Shown here piece by piece: positions 54,712 to 63,535 of a stretch of 64,000 bases of DNA (the stretch's first letter is position 1; every line of letters begins with the position of its first letter). The stretch is from Celeribacter baekdonensis (GTDB taxonomy: Bacteria; Pseudomonadota; Alphaproteobacteria; Rhodobacterales; Rhodobacteraceae). The notes beneath the pieces were generated by a model that was not told the DNA's origin, searched no databases, and worked only from the letters and a program-made list of their open reading frames with translations. The position numbers and the translations under genes were made by a program. The DNA is taken from contig NZ_FNBL01000010.1 of the NCBI RefSeq assembly GCF_900102315.1, forward strand, positions 1-64,000. Reading direction: 5' to 3'.

Positions 54712-56223
54712 ATGAATATCGCGAATTGGCTGTATCAAACGGCCTTGTCTTGGCCAAACCGCCCTGCCCTGTATGAGGGCGACGTGTTGCGCCAGACCTA
54801 TGCTGACCTCTTGCAGACGACCTGTAACCGCGCCGCGTGGCTGCGAACTGAACATGGTGTTCAGGCGGGGGATAGGGTGGCGGTTTTTGCCAAGAACGCA
54901 CCCGAATATATTGAAGTGCTTCATGCCTGTTGGTGGCTTGGTGCCGTGGTTGTGCCGATCAATTGCAAACTTCACCCACGCGAAGCCGAATGGATCATTC
55001 GAGATTCAGAAGCCGCACTGGTGTTCACGCAAAGCGGGGCGTTGTTTGCAGAACAGGCCGACATTCACGAAGCAGCGCTCTGTATGCCCGTCACACAAGA
55101 TGAAAAGGTCGCGGCCCCTGCGCAGGTAGAAGATCAGGATCTCGCGTGGCTGTTCTACACGTCGGGCACGACAGGAACCCCCAAAGGGGTGATGCTGAGC
55201 CATGGGAACGTGCGTCAGATGACGCTCTGTTACGCCTTGGACGTCGATGCCGCGCACCCCAATGATCACATGCTCTATGCTGCACCGATGTCGCATGGGG
55301 CGGGCCTTTATATGTTCGCGCAAATCCGTGCCGGGGGTGCCCATCTCATTCCCGCGTCGCACGGGTTTGACAGCGAAGAGATCATCGGCCTTGCCAAGAC
55401 ACGGGGAAATCTCGTTTTCTTTGCGGCTCCCACCATGGTGAAACGGCTGATCGCCGCCTCAAAAGCGCTGGGATATACCGGCGAGGGCATTCGCACGATC
55501 ATTTACGGAGGCGGGCCGATGTATGCGAATGATATCAATGAAGCCCTCACCTGTTATGGTCCCCGTTTTGTCCAGATTTACGGTCAGGGCGAAACGCCGA
55601 TGACAATTTCCGTCCTTGGTCGGGATTTGGTCGCGGATCAGTCGAACCCGCGCTGGCAAGCCCGCCGTGCCTCTGTCGGCATTGCGCAAGGTGCTGTCAC
55701 GCTCGCGGTGCTTGGCCCCGATGGCTCTGTTGTGCCACCGGGAGTGACGGGAGAAATTTGCGTTCAGGGGCCAACTGTCATGCAGGGCTATTGGAAAAAC
55801 GCGCAAGCCAGTGAACAGGCCCTAAATGGCGGGTGGCTTCATACCGGCGACCTCGGGCATCTGGACGAGGACGGGTTTCTCTATCTCACCGACCGCTCGA
55901 AGGATGTGATCATCTCCGGGGGGACAAATATTTACCCCCGTGAGGTCGAAGAAGCGCTGTTGTGCCATCCGGCCGTTTTCGAGGTTGCCGTGATCGGAGT
56001 GCCCGAACCGGACTGGGGCGAACAGGTGCTCGCCTATGTCGTGTTCGAACACGGGCAAAGCGCCAGCGTGCCGGAACTCGACCGTTGGTGCCGCCAACAT
56101 ATCGCGGCGTTCAAACGCCCAAAACGCTACGAATTCGTCAAGGATCTACCCAAGAACAGCTATGGGAAAGTTTTGAAAACGGACCTTAGAACCCAAGCTG
56201 CATCTGAGGCTGCGCCGGTTTGA
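54712..56223 (+). CDS. AMP-dependent acyl-CoA synthetase/ligase
   Basis: 503 residues. Adenylate-forming motifs are AWLFYTSGTTGTPKGVML, IYGQGETPM, WLHTGDLGHLDEDGFLYLTD, RSKDVIISGGTNIYP, and catalytic Lys in PKNSYGKVLKT. It activates a carboxylic acid to its CoA ester. It lies 45 bases after the thiolase. The acid is unidentified. Confidence 0.92.
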   Translation: MNIANWLYQTALSWPNRPALYEGDVLRQTYADLLQTTCNRAAWLRTEHGVQAGDRVAVFAKNAPEYIEVLHACWWLGAVVVPINCKLHPREAEWIIRDSEAALVFTQSGALFAEQADIHEAALCMPVTQDEKVAAPAQVEDQDLAWLFYTSGTTGTPKGVMLSHGNVRQMTLCYALDVDAAHPNDHMLYAAPMSHGAGLYMFAQIRAGGAHLIPASHGFDSEEIIGLAKTRGNLVFFAAPTMVKRLIAASKALGYTGEGIRTIIYGGGPMYANDINEALTCYGPRFVQIYGQGETPMTISVLGRDLVADQSNPRWQARRASVGIAQGAVTLAVLGPDGSVVPPGVTGEICVQGPTVMQGYWKNAQASEQALNGGWLHTGDLGHLDEDGFLYLTDRSKDVIISGGTNIYPREVEEALLCHPAVFEVAVIGVPEPDWGEQVLAYVVFEHGQSASVPELDRWCRQHIAAFKRPKRYEFVKDLPKNSYGKVLKTDLRTQAASEAAPV

Positions 56224-56281
56224 ACCGGAAAACAAGACAACCGGGCAGGAGGAGCTCGGGAACATTGGAGGAGACAATACA

Positions 56282-57367
56282 ATGAAAAGACGTGACTTTT
56301 TGAAAACCACAGGCGCTCTGGCGGGAGCTGGGATGTTCTCGAACCTGCCTGGTTTTGCGCAGGCTGCAACTTCGCTGAAATTCGACAGCTACGTGAGTGA
56401 AACCGCCGGACCGTCTTGGGTTGATCGCTGGTTCTTTGAAGAACTGGAAAAGCGCACAAACGGTGACATCAGTATGAAATACTACTGGGCTGGGAGCCTC
56501 AACAAAGTGGGTGAACATCTTGGCGCTGTGCGTGATGGGACGAGCGAGGCAACTCTGATTGCTCCGGGCTATTATCAGGCCGAACTTCCAGTCACACGTG
56601 GGCTTGAGTGGTATTTCCGTATGGAGCGCGCCGACGAACTGCAATTGGTGTGCCGCGATGTCTACGAAAACTTCGCGCCACTGCGTCAGGAATGGGAAGA
56701 CCGGCATCGCTCTAAGGTGCTGTACTGGACCAACTGGAACTACGCCCCCCTCATCATGCGTGAGCCGATCACCTCGCTTGCCGATCTCAAAGGCAAGAAA
56801 ATCCGCGCCTATGGTGTGGCCACGGATGTGATCGAAGGCTTTGGTGGCATCGCCGTGCCAATGGCGGCGGGCGAAGTGTATCAAGCGCTTGAACGCGGTG
56901 TGCTCGATGGGGTCTACGGGTTCGATTTTGTCACCGCCGTGGCCTATAAGCTGCACGAGATTGCACCGAATTTCCATGACATCGGCGATGGTCCTCATGC
57001 CCCTGCGGTGACAGTGATGAACCGCCGCGTTTGGGAAGGCCTGCCTGCCGCGCATCAACAGGTGTGTACCGATCTCGCCAATGAGCTTTACGCCGGGAAA
57101 TTTGCCGAAATCTACAACAAGGTGTTGGCCGAGTACGTGCAAAAGGCGATCTCAGAAGGCGTGACCCTGTCCTCTCTGTCCGACGCGGAAAAGGCCAAGG
57201 CCAAAGCCACGGTTCAACCCGCTCAGGTCAACAAATGGGTTGAGACAGTCGCCAAGCCGAACGGCATTGACGGGGACGCAATGCAGAAAGTCGTGGAAGA
57301 CGCCATCGCACGCCACGCAGGGACGGGCACAATGAAGCGCCCGGTCGAAATCGCGGCAGGCCTGTAA
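56282..57367 (+). CDS. dctP: TRAP transporter substrate-binding protein (DctP)
   Basis: 361 residues. Tat-type signal MKRRDFLKTTGALAGAG... ending in AQA. The DctP fold shows WAGSLNKVGEHLGAVRDGTS, the conserved LKGKKIRAYGVA with the carboxylate-binding Arg, and ERGVLDGVYGF. GGAGGAGACAAT precedes the ATG. It binds an organic acid in the periplasm for the membrane pair encoded next. Confidence 0.93.
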   Translation: MKRRDFLKTTGALAGAGMFSNLPGFAQAATSLKFDSYVSETAGPSWVDRWFFEELEKRTNGDISMKYYWAGSLNKVGEHLGAVRDGTSEATLIAPGYYQAELPVTRGLEWYFRMERADELQLVCRDVYENFAPLRQEWEDRHRSKVLYWTNWNYAPLIMREPITSLADLKGKKIRAYGVATDVIEGFGGIAVPMAAGEVYQALERGVLDGVYGFDFVTAVAYKLHEIAPNFHDIGDGPHAPAVTVMNRRVWEGLPAAHQQVCTDLANELYAGKFAEIYNKVLAEYVQKAISEGVTLSSLSDAEKAKAKATVQPAQVNKWVETVAKPNGIDGDAMQKVVEDAIARHAGTGTMKRPVEIAAGL

Positions 57368-57370
57368 GCG

Positions 57371-57898
57371 ATGCTGGCGCGTTTGAACCGCCTGCTCGAC
57401 GGGATTACCCGGATCACATCATGGGTGGCATTGAGCTTTCTTGCCTTCATGATGGTGGCCATCACATTGGATGTGGTGGCCCGCGCCCTCTTTGGACGTG
57501 CGGTGCCGGGGCTTTTCGAAATGACGGAAATGTCGATGGTGATGGTGGTCTTCATGGGGCTTGGCGCGACGTTGCTTGATGACGGACATATCCGTGTCAC
57601 GATGATGACCGACGCGTTGCCCAGACCGTGGTCTCGCGGCTGCACATCTTTGGCGTGGCTGTTTGCCGGGCTTACGTTTGCCATGCTGGCATGGCCCGCA
57701 ACTCGGGAAGCGATCTATTCGTTTTCGATCCGCGAATTCCGCTGGGGCTATTTCCAAGTACCGATCTGGTGGGCCAAAATCGCGGTCGCTGCGGGGCTAT
57801 GGTTCGCCGCGCTCCAAGCCGCAGTCCATGCTCTGCGCATCGCGTTGAAACAAGTGGCCTTGCCGACGCTGGAGCGCGCTCACTCCGACATACACTGA
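57371..57898 (+). CDS. dctQ: TRAP transporter small permease (DctQ)
   Basis: 175 residues with four membrane helices, starting three bases after dctP. The family segment LDVVARALFGRAVPGLFEMTEM is present. It pairs with DctM. An 87-base gap with short GC-rich inverted repeats separates it from dctM. Confidence 0.9.
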   Translation: MLARLNRLLDGITRITSWVALSFLAFMMVAITLDVVARALFGRAVPGLFEMTEMSMVMVVFMGLGATLLDDGHIRVTMMTDALPRPWSRGCTSLAWLFAGLTFAMLAWPATREAIYSFSIREFRWGYFQVPIWWAKIAVAAGLWFAALQAAVHALRIALKQVALPTLERAHSDIH

Positions 57899-57985
57899 TT
57901 TACGGCGAGGTTCGCCTGCCTCGCTCGGCGTTGGTGCCGTTGCTTTCGCGACGGCTGCGCGCGCCACAACAACAGGACATAGATA

Positions 57986-59302
57986 ATGGATGTGACACTC
58001 ATCACCGCACTCGCCGTCGGATTGATCTTTCTGCTCATGGCGCTTGGCACACCGGTCTTTGCCGCACTGGCACTGTCCGGGGCTTTCGGCATCATCATGG
58101 TTGAAAATCTGGCCTTTTTGCTGGCCAGATTGAAATCCTTTTCGTTCGCCCATACCGCCAATTACGCGCTCACCGTGATCCCGCTGTTTATCCTGATGGG
58201 GGCGTTTGCGCATCACGCACAGGTCGGGAAACGGCTGTTCCATGTGGCCAATAAATGGGTCGGCCATTTGCCCGGTGGTCTTGCCATGGCAAGCATTTTG
58301 ACCTCGGCTGGATTTGCGGCCACTTCTGGCTCCTCGGTTGCCACTGCGGCGACAGTGGGCGCGGTGGCCATCCCTGAAATGAAGGCAAAGGGTTATGATC
58401 GCCGTCTCGCGGCAGGGGCCGTTGCGGCGGGCGGCGTTTTGGGGGTGCTGATCCCCCCTTCCGTCCTGTTGATTTTCTATGCCGCCCTGACCGAAGTCTC
58501 TGCCGGCAAGATGTTGATTGCGGGTTTTGTGCCCGGCATCATCACAACGATTGCCTTTATGCTTGGCGTGGCTTTGATCGGCCACCGGGTTCAGGACCAG
58601 TCCACCCGCGCACCACGGGCAACATGGGGCGACCGGATATCAACCACGACACAGGCCTGGCAGGTTTTAGTGCTTTTCACGATTGTTCTCGGGGGGATTT
58701 ACCTTGGGCTGGTCACGCCCACGGAGGCCGGTGCGATCGGGGCCCTCGCGGCATTTGTGATGCTGCTTTTTGCAAAATCCGCGCGCGGGAACCTCGGACG
58801 GAATCTATCTGAAAGTTTCCGTTCAACGGCCACAACCACTGTGATGATCCTTTTCACCATGATCGGCGCGGGCATCTTCAGCTATTTTCTCACCCTCGTT
58901 CAGGTGCCGCAAATGATTGCCGGTGCAATCACGCAAAGCGGCGTTCCGCCCCATGTTATCGTGGCTGTTCTGCTGTTGCTCTACATTCCGCTTGGGATGT
59001 TTTTGGACGCATTCTCGATGATGGTGATCACGCTCCCCATCGTCTTTCCGACCGTCTCAGGCCTTGGATTTGATCCGATCTGGTTCGGCATTCTCTGCGT
59101 GAAAATGTGTGAGATCGGACTGATCACGCCTCCCGTGGGTCTCAATTGTTTCGTGATTGCGGGGATTGATCGCGACACCCCCTTGCCGGACGTGTTCCGG
59201 GGGGCGCTTTGGTTTGTGGCCATCGAAATGGTCACCGTGGTGGTGCTTTTCGCATTCCCACAAATCGTGACATGGCTGCCCGATACGATGATGGCCCCGT
59301 GA
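57986..59302 (+). CDS. dctM: TRAP transporter large permease (DctM)
   Basis: 438 residues, about 12 membrane helices. Typical segments are FATSGSSVATAATVGAVAIP, GGVLGVLIPPSVLLIFYAAL, PTEAGAIGALAAFV and LITPPVGLNCFVI. ACAGGACATAGATA precedes the ATG. It carries out sodium-coupled import of the DctP ligand. Confidence 0.93.
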   Translation: MDVTLITALAVGLIFLLMALGTPVFAALALSGAFGIIMVENLAFLLARLKSFSFAHTANYALTVIPLFILMGAFAHHAQVGKRLFHVANKWVGHLPGGLAMASILTSAGFAATSGSSVATAATVGAVAIPEMKAKGYDRRLAAGAVAAGGVLGVLIPPSVLLIFYAALTEVSAGKMLIAGFVPGIITTIAFMLGVALIGHRVQDQSTRAPRATWGDRISTTTQAWQVLVLFTIVLGGIYLGLVTPTEAGAIGALAAFVMLLFAKSARGNLGRNLSESFRSTATTTVMILFTMIGAGIFSYFLTLVQVPQMIAGAITQSGVPPHVIVAVLLLLYIPLGMFLDAFSMMVITLPIVFPTVSGLGFDPIWFGILCVKMCEIGLITPPVGLNCFVIAGIDRDTPLPDVFRGALWFVAIEMVTVVVLFAFPQIVTWLPDTMMAP

Positions 59303-59307
59303 GAGGG

Positions 59308-59583
59308 ATGACACAGCAGACGCATATGACACACCGCAAAGACTATGGCACGGCGTTCCTCACCGGTGGCGGATCTGGGATCGGTCGCGCGAGCGCGATG
59401 CGACTGGCCGCAAACGGGGCGCGGGTGGCCGTAAGCGATCTTCGCCTCGATATCGCGGAAGCGGTTGCACAAGATATTCGGGCCAAAGGCGGCGACGCGG
59501 TGGCGATTGCTCTTGATGTCTCAGACGCAGCGATGCTGCCCGTAGCAATTTCGTGTGCCGATGCCCATGCCGGGCATCCGTAG
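59308..59583 (+). pseudogene. Truncated short-chain dehydrogenase/reductase (N-terminal third)
   Basis: 91 residues. The Rossmann start is intact (AFLTGGGSGIGRASAMRLA, VAVSDLRLDIAEAVAQDI, ALDVSDAAM), but the frame ends at AHAGHP-stop, before the NAG motif and the Ser-Tyr-Lys catalytic residues. The transposon relic begins 33 bases later. It was probably the last gene of the TRAP operon before the insertion or deletion. Confidence 0.75.
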
Positions 59584-59616
59584 CTGTAAGATCAGCCCGC
59601 TTCATCAGATGTTACT

Positions 59617-59687
59617 GTGCCCTTAATTCTTGGACGCTAATGTATTGGCAGGAAATTGGACGAGTTTTGTGCCCTTAATTACTGGAT
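59617..59687 (+). repeat. Left-end 19-bp repeats of the tni relic
   Basis: GTGCCCTTAATTCTTGGAC at 59617-59635 and GTGCCCTTAATTACTGGAT at 59669-59687 share 16 of 19 bases. They are probable transposase-binding sites. Confidence 0.7.
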
Positions 59688-59740
59688 ATCCACAGGTTTC
59701 TGTCGGCCGGAATGAATGTTCCCTCGCCGACAGGCGTACA

Positions 59741-60191
59741 CTAGACGCCTCGCCCCTTCCCTAGCGCGTCGGCGCAGCCGCATGGGAATTTGCCCGGTGC
59801 CTCTGGATCACCGCGCAATGGCAATAGCTCGGACCAGCAGACGTCGCAGTGCAATGACCACGCGAAGCGCCAATGGCGCAATGATATCCCGGGCACCTTA
59901 TGAAGGCATGCCCGACAGTGCTGAAAATCCGACCAAGAAACACACTCAAAAGGAAACTCAGCGCGTCGCTTGAGCAACATTCTGGCGAGCTTCTCGGGTG
60001 GCAGACGTACGTTGCACAGAACCTGTCAGTGTCCACGCCAGCCAGATCTGCTGGCGTTTCCGGTGGACGTTCTTGATCAAGCCCCAGATATCTACAAAGC
60101 TTGGGTAAAGAACAATAGTTGGCCCGATCCAGCTCGACAGAAGTTCATCCTGAAACGGTGGCAGGCACCTCGGCAGAGGTTTGCGGTTCAC
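59741..60191 (-). pseudogene. tniQ: TniQ-family protein remnant, frameshifted
   Basis: One frame starts MNRKPLPRCLPPFQDELLSS-WIG, the TniQ N-terminus. The sequence then shifts frame near 59970-59990 into KLARMLLKRRAEF and FQHCRACLHK...LHCDVCW, a CxxC zinc-finger pair as in TniQ. Neither part is complete. Confidence 0.65.
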
Positions 60192-60250
60192 TGAAACGCC
60201 GGTTGCGGCTGGCTCCGAACGGTCCAGCTATGTTTGGCCCAGATCGGTTG

Positions 60251-60325
60251 CCAGGATTGAATCGCATCATCCGTGATCCGCTCTTCGCCGGTTTCGATGG
60301 CGTCGATTGCAAGGGCCCTGCCCCG
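60251..60325 (-). pseudogene. tniB: TniB C-terminal fragment
   Basis: RALAIDAIETGEERITDDAI-QSW resembles the C-terminal end of TniB, the transposition ATPase. The ATPase core is deleted, and the fragment follows the TniA piece directly in a different frame. Confidence 0.45.
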
Positions 60326-61007
60326 CGACCGATCATCGGCGCGAAGGCATCGCTCCAATAGCCGATAGAAAACAGGTTGATCCCGGTCCTGCCTAGTTGG
60401 CGACGTCGATTGCAAGTGTCACCCATGGTCGCGCCAGTGGTTTACGCTCAACCTGATCAACGAGAATGATGTCCGCCAAGGTATGATCAATCTGAACAAC
60501 CTCCAACGGGCGTTCCACATCCACCCCCCTGCCCTTGCCTCACATACTTGCCTGGCCGCCTTCGCAACACCTCGCGCTGGTCCATGGCGTCAAGGCGCGC
60601 TTTGATCGTACGGCGGGTTGGGCGACGAAACCCCGGGCGCCGCACTCGGTCTGTATCTCTCCCACAATCCGGAGGAAGCTAGGAGGCTCAGGCACCAAGG
60701 AGTGTCGACGCAAAACGCGCTCAATGATGGCTTCAACTTCTCGGCCCAAACACCGTGACCCACGCTTCGGCAGCAATGCGCACGACCGCCCGTCGCTTTG
60801 CTTCAACCGTCGATAAAACTCTCAAACAGAACTGCGGAAAACACCCATCTCTTCCGCCGCAGCCAACAACAGCGGACCCACATCGTTGCCAACTCGATCC
60901 AACTCTAGAATCGGACGCAAAATGCTGGCCCTCTCGATTGCGAGTTCACGATCTTCTGGATTCTCTGTTTCCTTCGCCAAGCGCCGCTGCCTATCTGACT
61001 TATCCAC
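60322..61007 (-). pseudogene. tniA: TniA transposase remnant (DDE family), several frameshifts
   Basis: Order on the minus strand: ELAIERASILRPILELDRVG (N-terminal, 61007-60822); LGREVEAIIERVLRRHS (helix-turn-helix region, 60806-60540); RPLEVVQIDHTLADIILVDQ and PLARPWVTLAIDVA (first catalytic Asp, ~60528-60395); then GINLFSIGYWSDAFAPMIGR (late part, 60384-60322). Roughly the second half of the DDE domain is missing between the last two pieces. Confidence 0.7.
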
Positions 61008-61017
61008 AAAACCAACC

Positions 61018-61056
61018 GTCCGGGAATGAAAGGCACAGTCCAGAAATTAACAGCAC
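61018..61056 (-). repeat. Right-end 19-bp repeats of the tni relic
   Basis: Read on the minus strand: GTGCTGTTAATTTCTGGAC (61056-61038) and GTGCCTTTCATTCCCGGAC (61036-61018). Each matches 15 of 19 bases of the left-end repeat at 59617, in inverted orientation. Confidence 0.65.
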
Positions 61057-61139
61057 CCTGACAGCGCGAGACCCGCTTGGGCGGGTCTGGGTGATAACAT
61101 TGAAGCCAATCTGGCTTTTTACGTGTGATATTGGGCACA

Positions 61140-61266
61140 AACTGGATTGCTGACCTTAGTTTTTTCGCGCTTGGCATCAGCGGCCAACCCAGCGAAAAAC
61201 GTATGGCCGCACCGATGCCGCCTGCGGCACCGGTGACTAATACAACTTATCGGCGAACGCCTTCAT
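61140..61266 (-). pseudogene. SDR N-terminal fragment, truncated by the transposon relic
   Basis: The ATG at 61266 overlaps the end of the upstream SDR gene, with GAGG just before it. It reads MKAFADKLY, then after a small shift TGAAGGIGAAIRFSLGW, the glycine-rich Rossmann start. The rest is lost at the relic boundary. It is the fourth member of the SDR array. Confidence 0.6.
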
Positions 61267-61270
61267 GGCC

Positions 61271-61999
61271 TCAGATATCGAATGCCGTGGGTAGCACGAT
61301 CATATCCCGGATTGTCACGTTGCGACCGCGCGTCAGCGCAAAAATTAGCGCGTCCGCTACCTCGGTGGGCTCGATGATCGAACCGCTGTCCTTCGCTTTT
61401 TGCAGCCTGTCGGCCGGCCAATCGGCCAGCAGCGCGGAAACAACGGGGCCGGGAGAGACCTGGCCCACGCGGATGCCGTGTTCGCGGAGCTGGCGGCGCA
61501 TGGTCTGGACGAAACAGGTGATCGCCCACTTGGACCCGGAGTACACCGGTTCCCACGGAATGGCGGAGTGGCCGGCGACTGAACAGGTGACCCAGATGTC
61601 GCCTACGCCACGGTCTTTCATGTGCGGGATGATCGCATGGACGTTCTTCATCACGGCATTGACGTTGAGGTTCAACATGCGGTCGATGGTGTCGGGGTTG
61701 GTCTCGTCCAGATCGCCGCCGATATAGGTGCCGGCGTTGCAGTACAGGATATCGATGTGATCCACCTTTTGGAGAATCGACGGGATCATTGCCTTGCAGC
61801 TCTCGGCATCGAGCAGGTTTGTGACTTGAGCAATCGCCTTGTCGCCGAGCCGCTCGACGCAGGCATTGAGGGCATTTTCATCCCGGTCAACCATGACGAC
61901 TGTTGCACCTTCGGCCAGCAGTGCTTCGGTGGCAGCAAGGCCGATACCAGAAGCAGCCCCAGTGACGGCTGCGATTTTTCCGTTGAGAGATTCGGCCAT
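61271..61999 (-). CDS. SDR dehydrogenase, ribitol 2-dehydrogenase-like
   Basis: 242 residues from the ATG at 61999 (AAGGAGG upstream; an in-frame start at 62071 lies in the previous gene). NAD site AAVTGAASGIG, NAG motif YCNAGTYIGGDL, catalytic Tyr/Lys in EPVYSGSKWAI, and the distinctive GQVSPGPVVSALLADWP and ITRGRNVTIRDMIVLP-like end found in ribitol dehydrogenases. It probably oxidises a pentitol or hexitol to a ketose. It is co-transcribed with two other SDRs. Confidence 0.82.
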   Translation of the reverse strand: MAESLNGKIAAVTGAASGIGLAATEALLAEGATVVMVDRDENALNACVERLGDKAIAQVTNLLDAESCKAMIPSILQKVDHIDILYCNAGTYIGGDLDETNPDTIDRMLNLNVNAVMKNVHAIIPHMKDRGVGDIWVTCSVAGHSAIPWEPVYSGSKWAITCFVQTMRRQLREHGIRVGQVSPGPVVSALLADWPADRLQKAKDSGSIIEPTEVADALIFALTRGRNVTIRDMIVLPTAFDI

Positions 62000-62030
62000 C
62001 TCGGCCTCCTTTTGTTTTAGGTTGAGACAT

Positions 62031-62762
62031 TCAGACGGCAAGAAAACCGCCATCAATTGGGAGAACGGCACCGGTCACCATTGGCGCGTCGTTAGAAAGA
62101 AGCATGACGATGGATTTGGCCACGTCCTCGACCTCGGCAAAGCGGCCAATCGGGTGGCGGCCCATCATCGGGTCTTTCTTTGAAGGATCGGACCACGCGG
62201 CGGCGGCGAGCTCTGTCATCGTCACTGTCGGGGCAACCGCGTTGACGCGGATACCATGGGCACCAAGCTCCTTGGCCATGACGCGGGTCGCCCCTTCAAG
62301 ACCGGCCTTTGAGGCGGCATAACACATGTGTTCATTGAAACCGCGATGCCCCGCGATGGACGTGACGTTGAGGATCGACCCGCCACCCCCGGCCGCCACG
62401 CGCGCACGCGCGAATTCCTGGGCACAGATGAGCGCCGCGCGCAGGTTGATGCCCATCACGGCCTCATAGCCCTCGTCCGTCATTTCGAGTACGGTTTCCA
62501 GGACATTTGTCCCCGCGCAATTGATGAGGAAATCGCAGGTTCCGGCCTCTTTCATGGCACCGCGCGCTGCCGCATTGTCCATAAGGTCGACGATGATCGA
62601 ACGGCAGCCGGTTTCGCTGCTCAGACTGTCCAGGTCAGACTTGGTTCTGGCCATGGCGATGACGGATGCGCCACGCTTGGCCATTTCCACAGCGCAGGCC
62701 CGACCGATGCCTTTTCCGGCACCTGTGACGATGACAGTTTTTCCTTCGAATTGGGTGCTCAT
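62031..62762 (-). CDS. SDR oxidoreductase, L-xylulose reductase-like
   Basis: 243 residues from the ATG at 62762 (AAGGAACAC upstream). Cofactor site VIVTGAGKGIG with Arg in MARTKSDL, which is compatible with NADP; NCAGTN; Ser in VTSIAGHRG; catalytic Y-x-x-x-K in MCYAASKAGLE. The compact form and DLMD...CDFLINCAG resemble the L-xylulose/dicarbonyl reductase group. It is in a sugar/polyol operon; the exact substrate is not determined. Confidence 0.82.
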   Translation of the reverse strand: MSTQFEGKTVIVTGAGKGIGRACAVEMAKRGASVIAMARTKSDLDSLSSETGCRSIIVDLMDNAAARGAMKEAGTCDFLINCAGTNVLETVLEMTDEGYEAVMGINLRAALICAQEFARARVAAGGGGSILNVTSIAGHRGFNEHMCYAASKAGLEGATRVMAKELGAHGIRVNAVAPTVTMTELAAAAWSDPSKKDPMMGRHPIGRFAEVEDVAKSIVMLLSNDAPMVTGAVLPIDGGFLAV

Positions 62763-62773
62763 TGGTGTGTTCC

Positions 62774-63532
62774 TTAATGTGTGATGTATCCGCCATCGGC
62801 GACCAGAGTGGCCCCTGTGACGAAGGAGGCGGCATCCGAGGCGAGAAACAGCACACAATTGGCCATCTCTTCCGGGGTTCCAAAACGACCCATTGGCGTG
62901 TTGTCCGCCCAAACCTTGCTCATATCCGGATCTTCCATCCCGTCGATTGCCATGCGGGTGCGGATGTATCCCGGTGCCAGGGCATTAACCCGGATGCCGC
63001 GGGCGGCGTATTCAAAGGCCATGACAGATGTCATCTGATGAATCGCGGCCTTAGAAGAATTGTAGGCCACCTGAAGTTGCGGCTTGTTCGCGACATAGCC
63101 CGAGATCGAGCCGATATTGACGATGGCGCCGGACGACTGCGCCAGCATTGGACGCACGGCGGACCGGGCGACCCGGAACGGCGCGATCAGGTTCGTATCC
63201 ATGATCCGGGCCAGCCGAGCGTCATCGAAATCGTGAAAATCGCCGCCATCAGCCACGCCGGCATTGTTGACCAGAATATCAAACCGGCCGAAGCGCTTGA
63301 GGGTTGCCTCGACCAATTCGTCAGGAGCGGCGGGGTCGGTTATGTCGGCGGCGTGAAAAGCGTGTTCGCCCGTTTCAGTCAGGGCACGGGAATCGTCCGT
63401 TTCGGAACGCGCCGTCAACATGCACCGCGCACCTGCTTCGGCGAAGAGTTGCGCGGTGGCAAGCCCGATGCCTCGGTTTCCACCGGTGATCAGGGCAACC
63501 TTTCCATCGAGGCGAAACTGCGAAAGCGACAT
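62774..63532 (-). CDS. SDR oxidoreductase, sugar/polyol type
   Basis: 252 residues. ALITGGNRGIGLATAQLFAE, LVNNAGVADGG, Ser in NIGSISGYV, YNSSKAA and the C-terminal FVTGATLVADGGYITH are all intact. It lies three bases after the aldolase-subunit gene and 11 before the next SDR, in a tight operon. The substrate is probably a sugar or polyol. Confidence 0.85.
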   Translation of the reverse strand: MSLSQFRLDGKVALITGGNRGIGLATAQLFAEAGARCMLTARSETDDSRALTETGEHAFHAADITDPAAPDELVEATLKRFGRFDILVNNAGVADGGDFHDFDDARLARIMDTNLIAPFRVARSAVRPMLAQSSGAIVNIGSISGYVANKPQLQVAYNSSKAAIHQMTSVMAFEYAARGIRVNALAPGYIRTRMAIDGMEDPDMSKVWADNTPMGRFGTPEEMANCVLFLASDAASFVTGATLVADGGYITH

Positions 63533-63535
63533 TGT

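Larger units (their letters stand above)
59616..61139. mobile_element. Decayed Tn5053/Tn402-like (tni) transposon
   Basis: The segment is bounded by TGTGCCC (59616) and GGGCACA (ending 61139) and has inverted 19-bp repeats near both ends. Inside, on the minus strand, lie fragments of tniA, tniB and tniQ in the usual order, with internal deletions and frameshifts. No resolvase, cargo or target-site duplication is visible. It is non-functional, and it separates two truncated SDR genes. Confidence 0.7.

Noticed and set aside
60535-60816. Plus-strand small genes within the transposon relic
   Set aside because: The minus strand holds recognisable TniA sequence; the plus frames have no homology or ribosome sites.
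59611-61144. Target-site duplication flanking the tni relic
   Set aside because: Flanks GTTAC and AACTG do not match; the ends have been altered.
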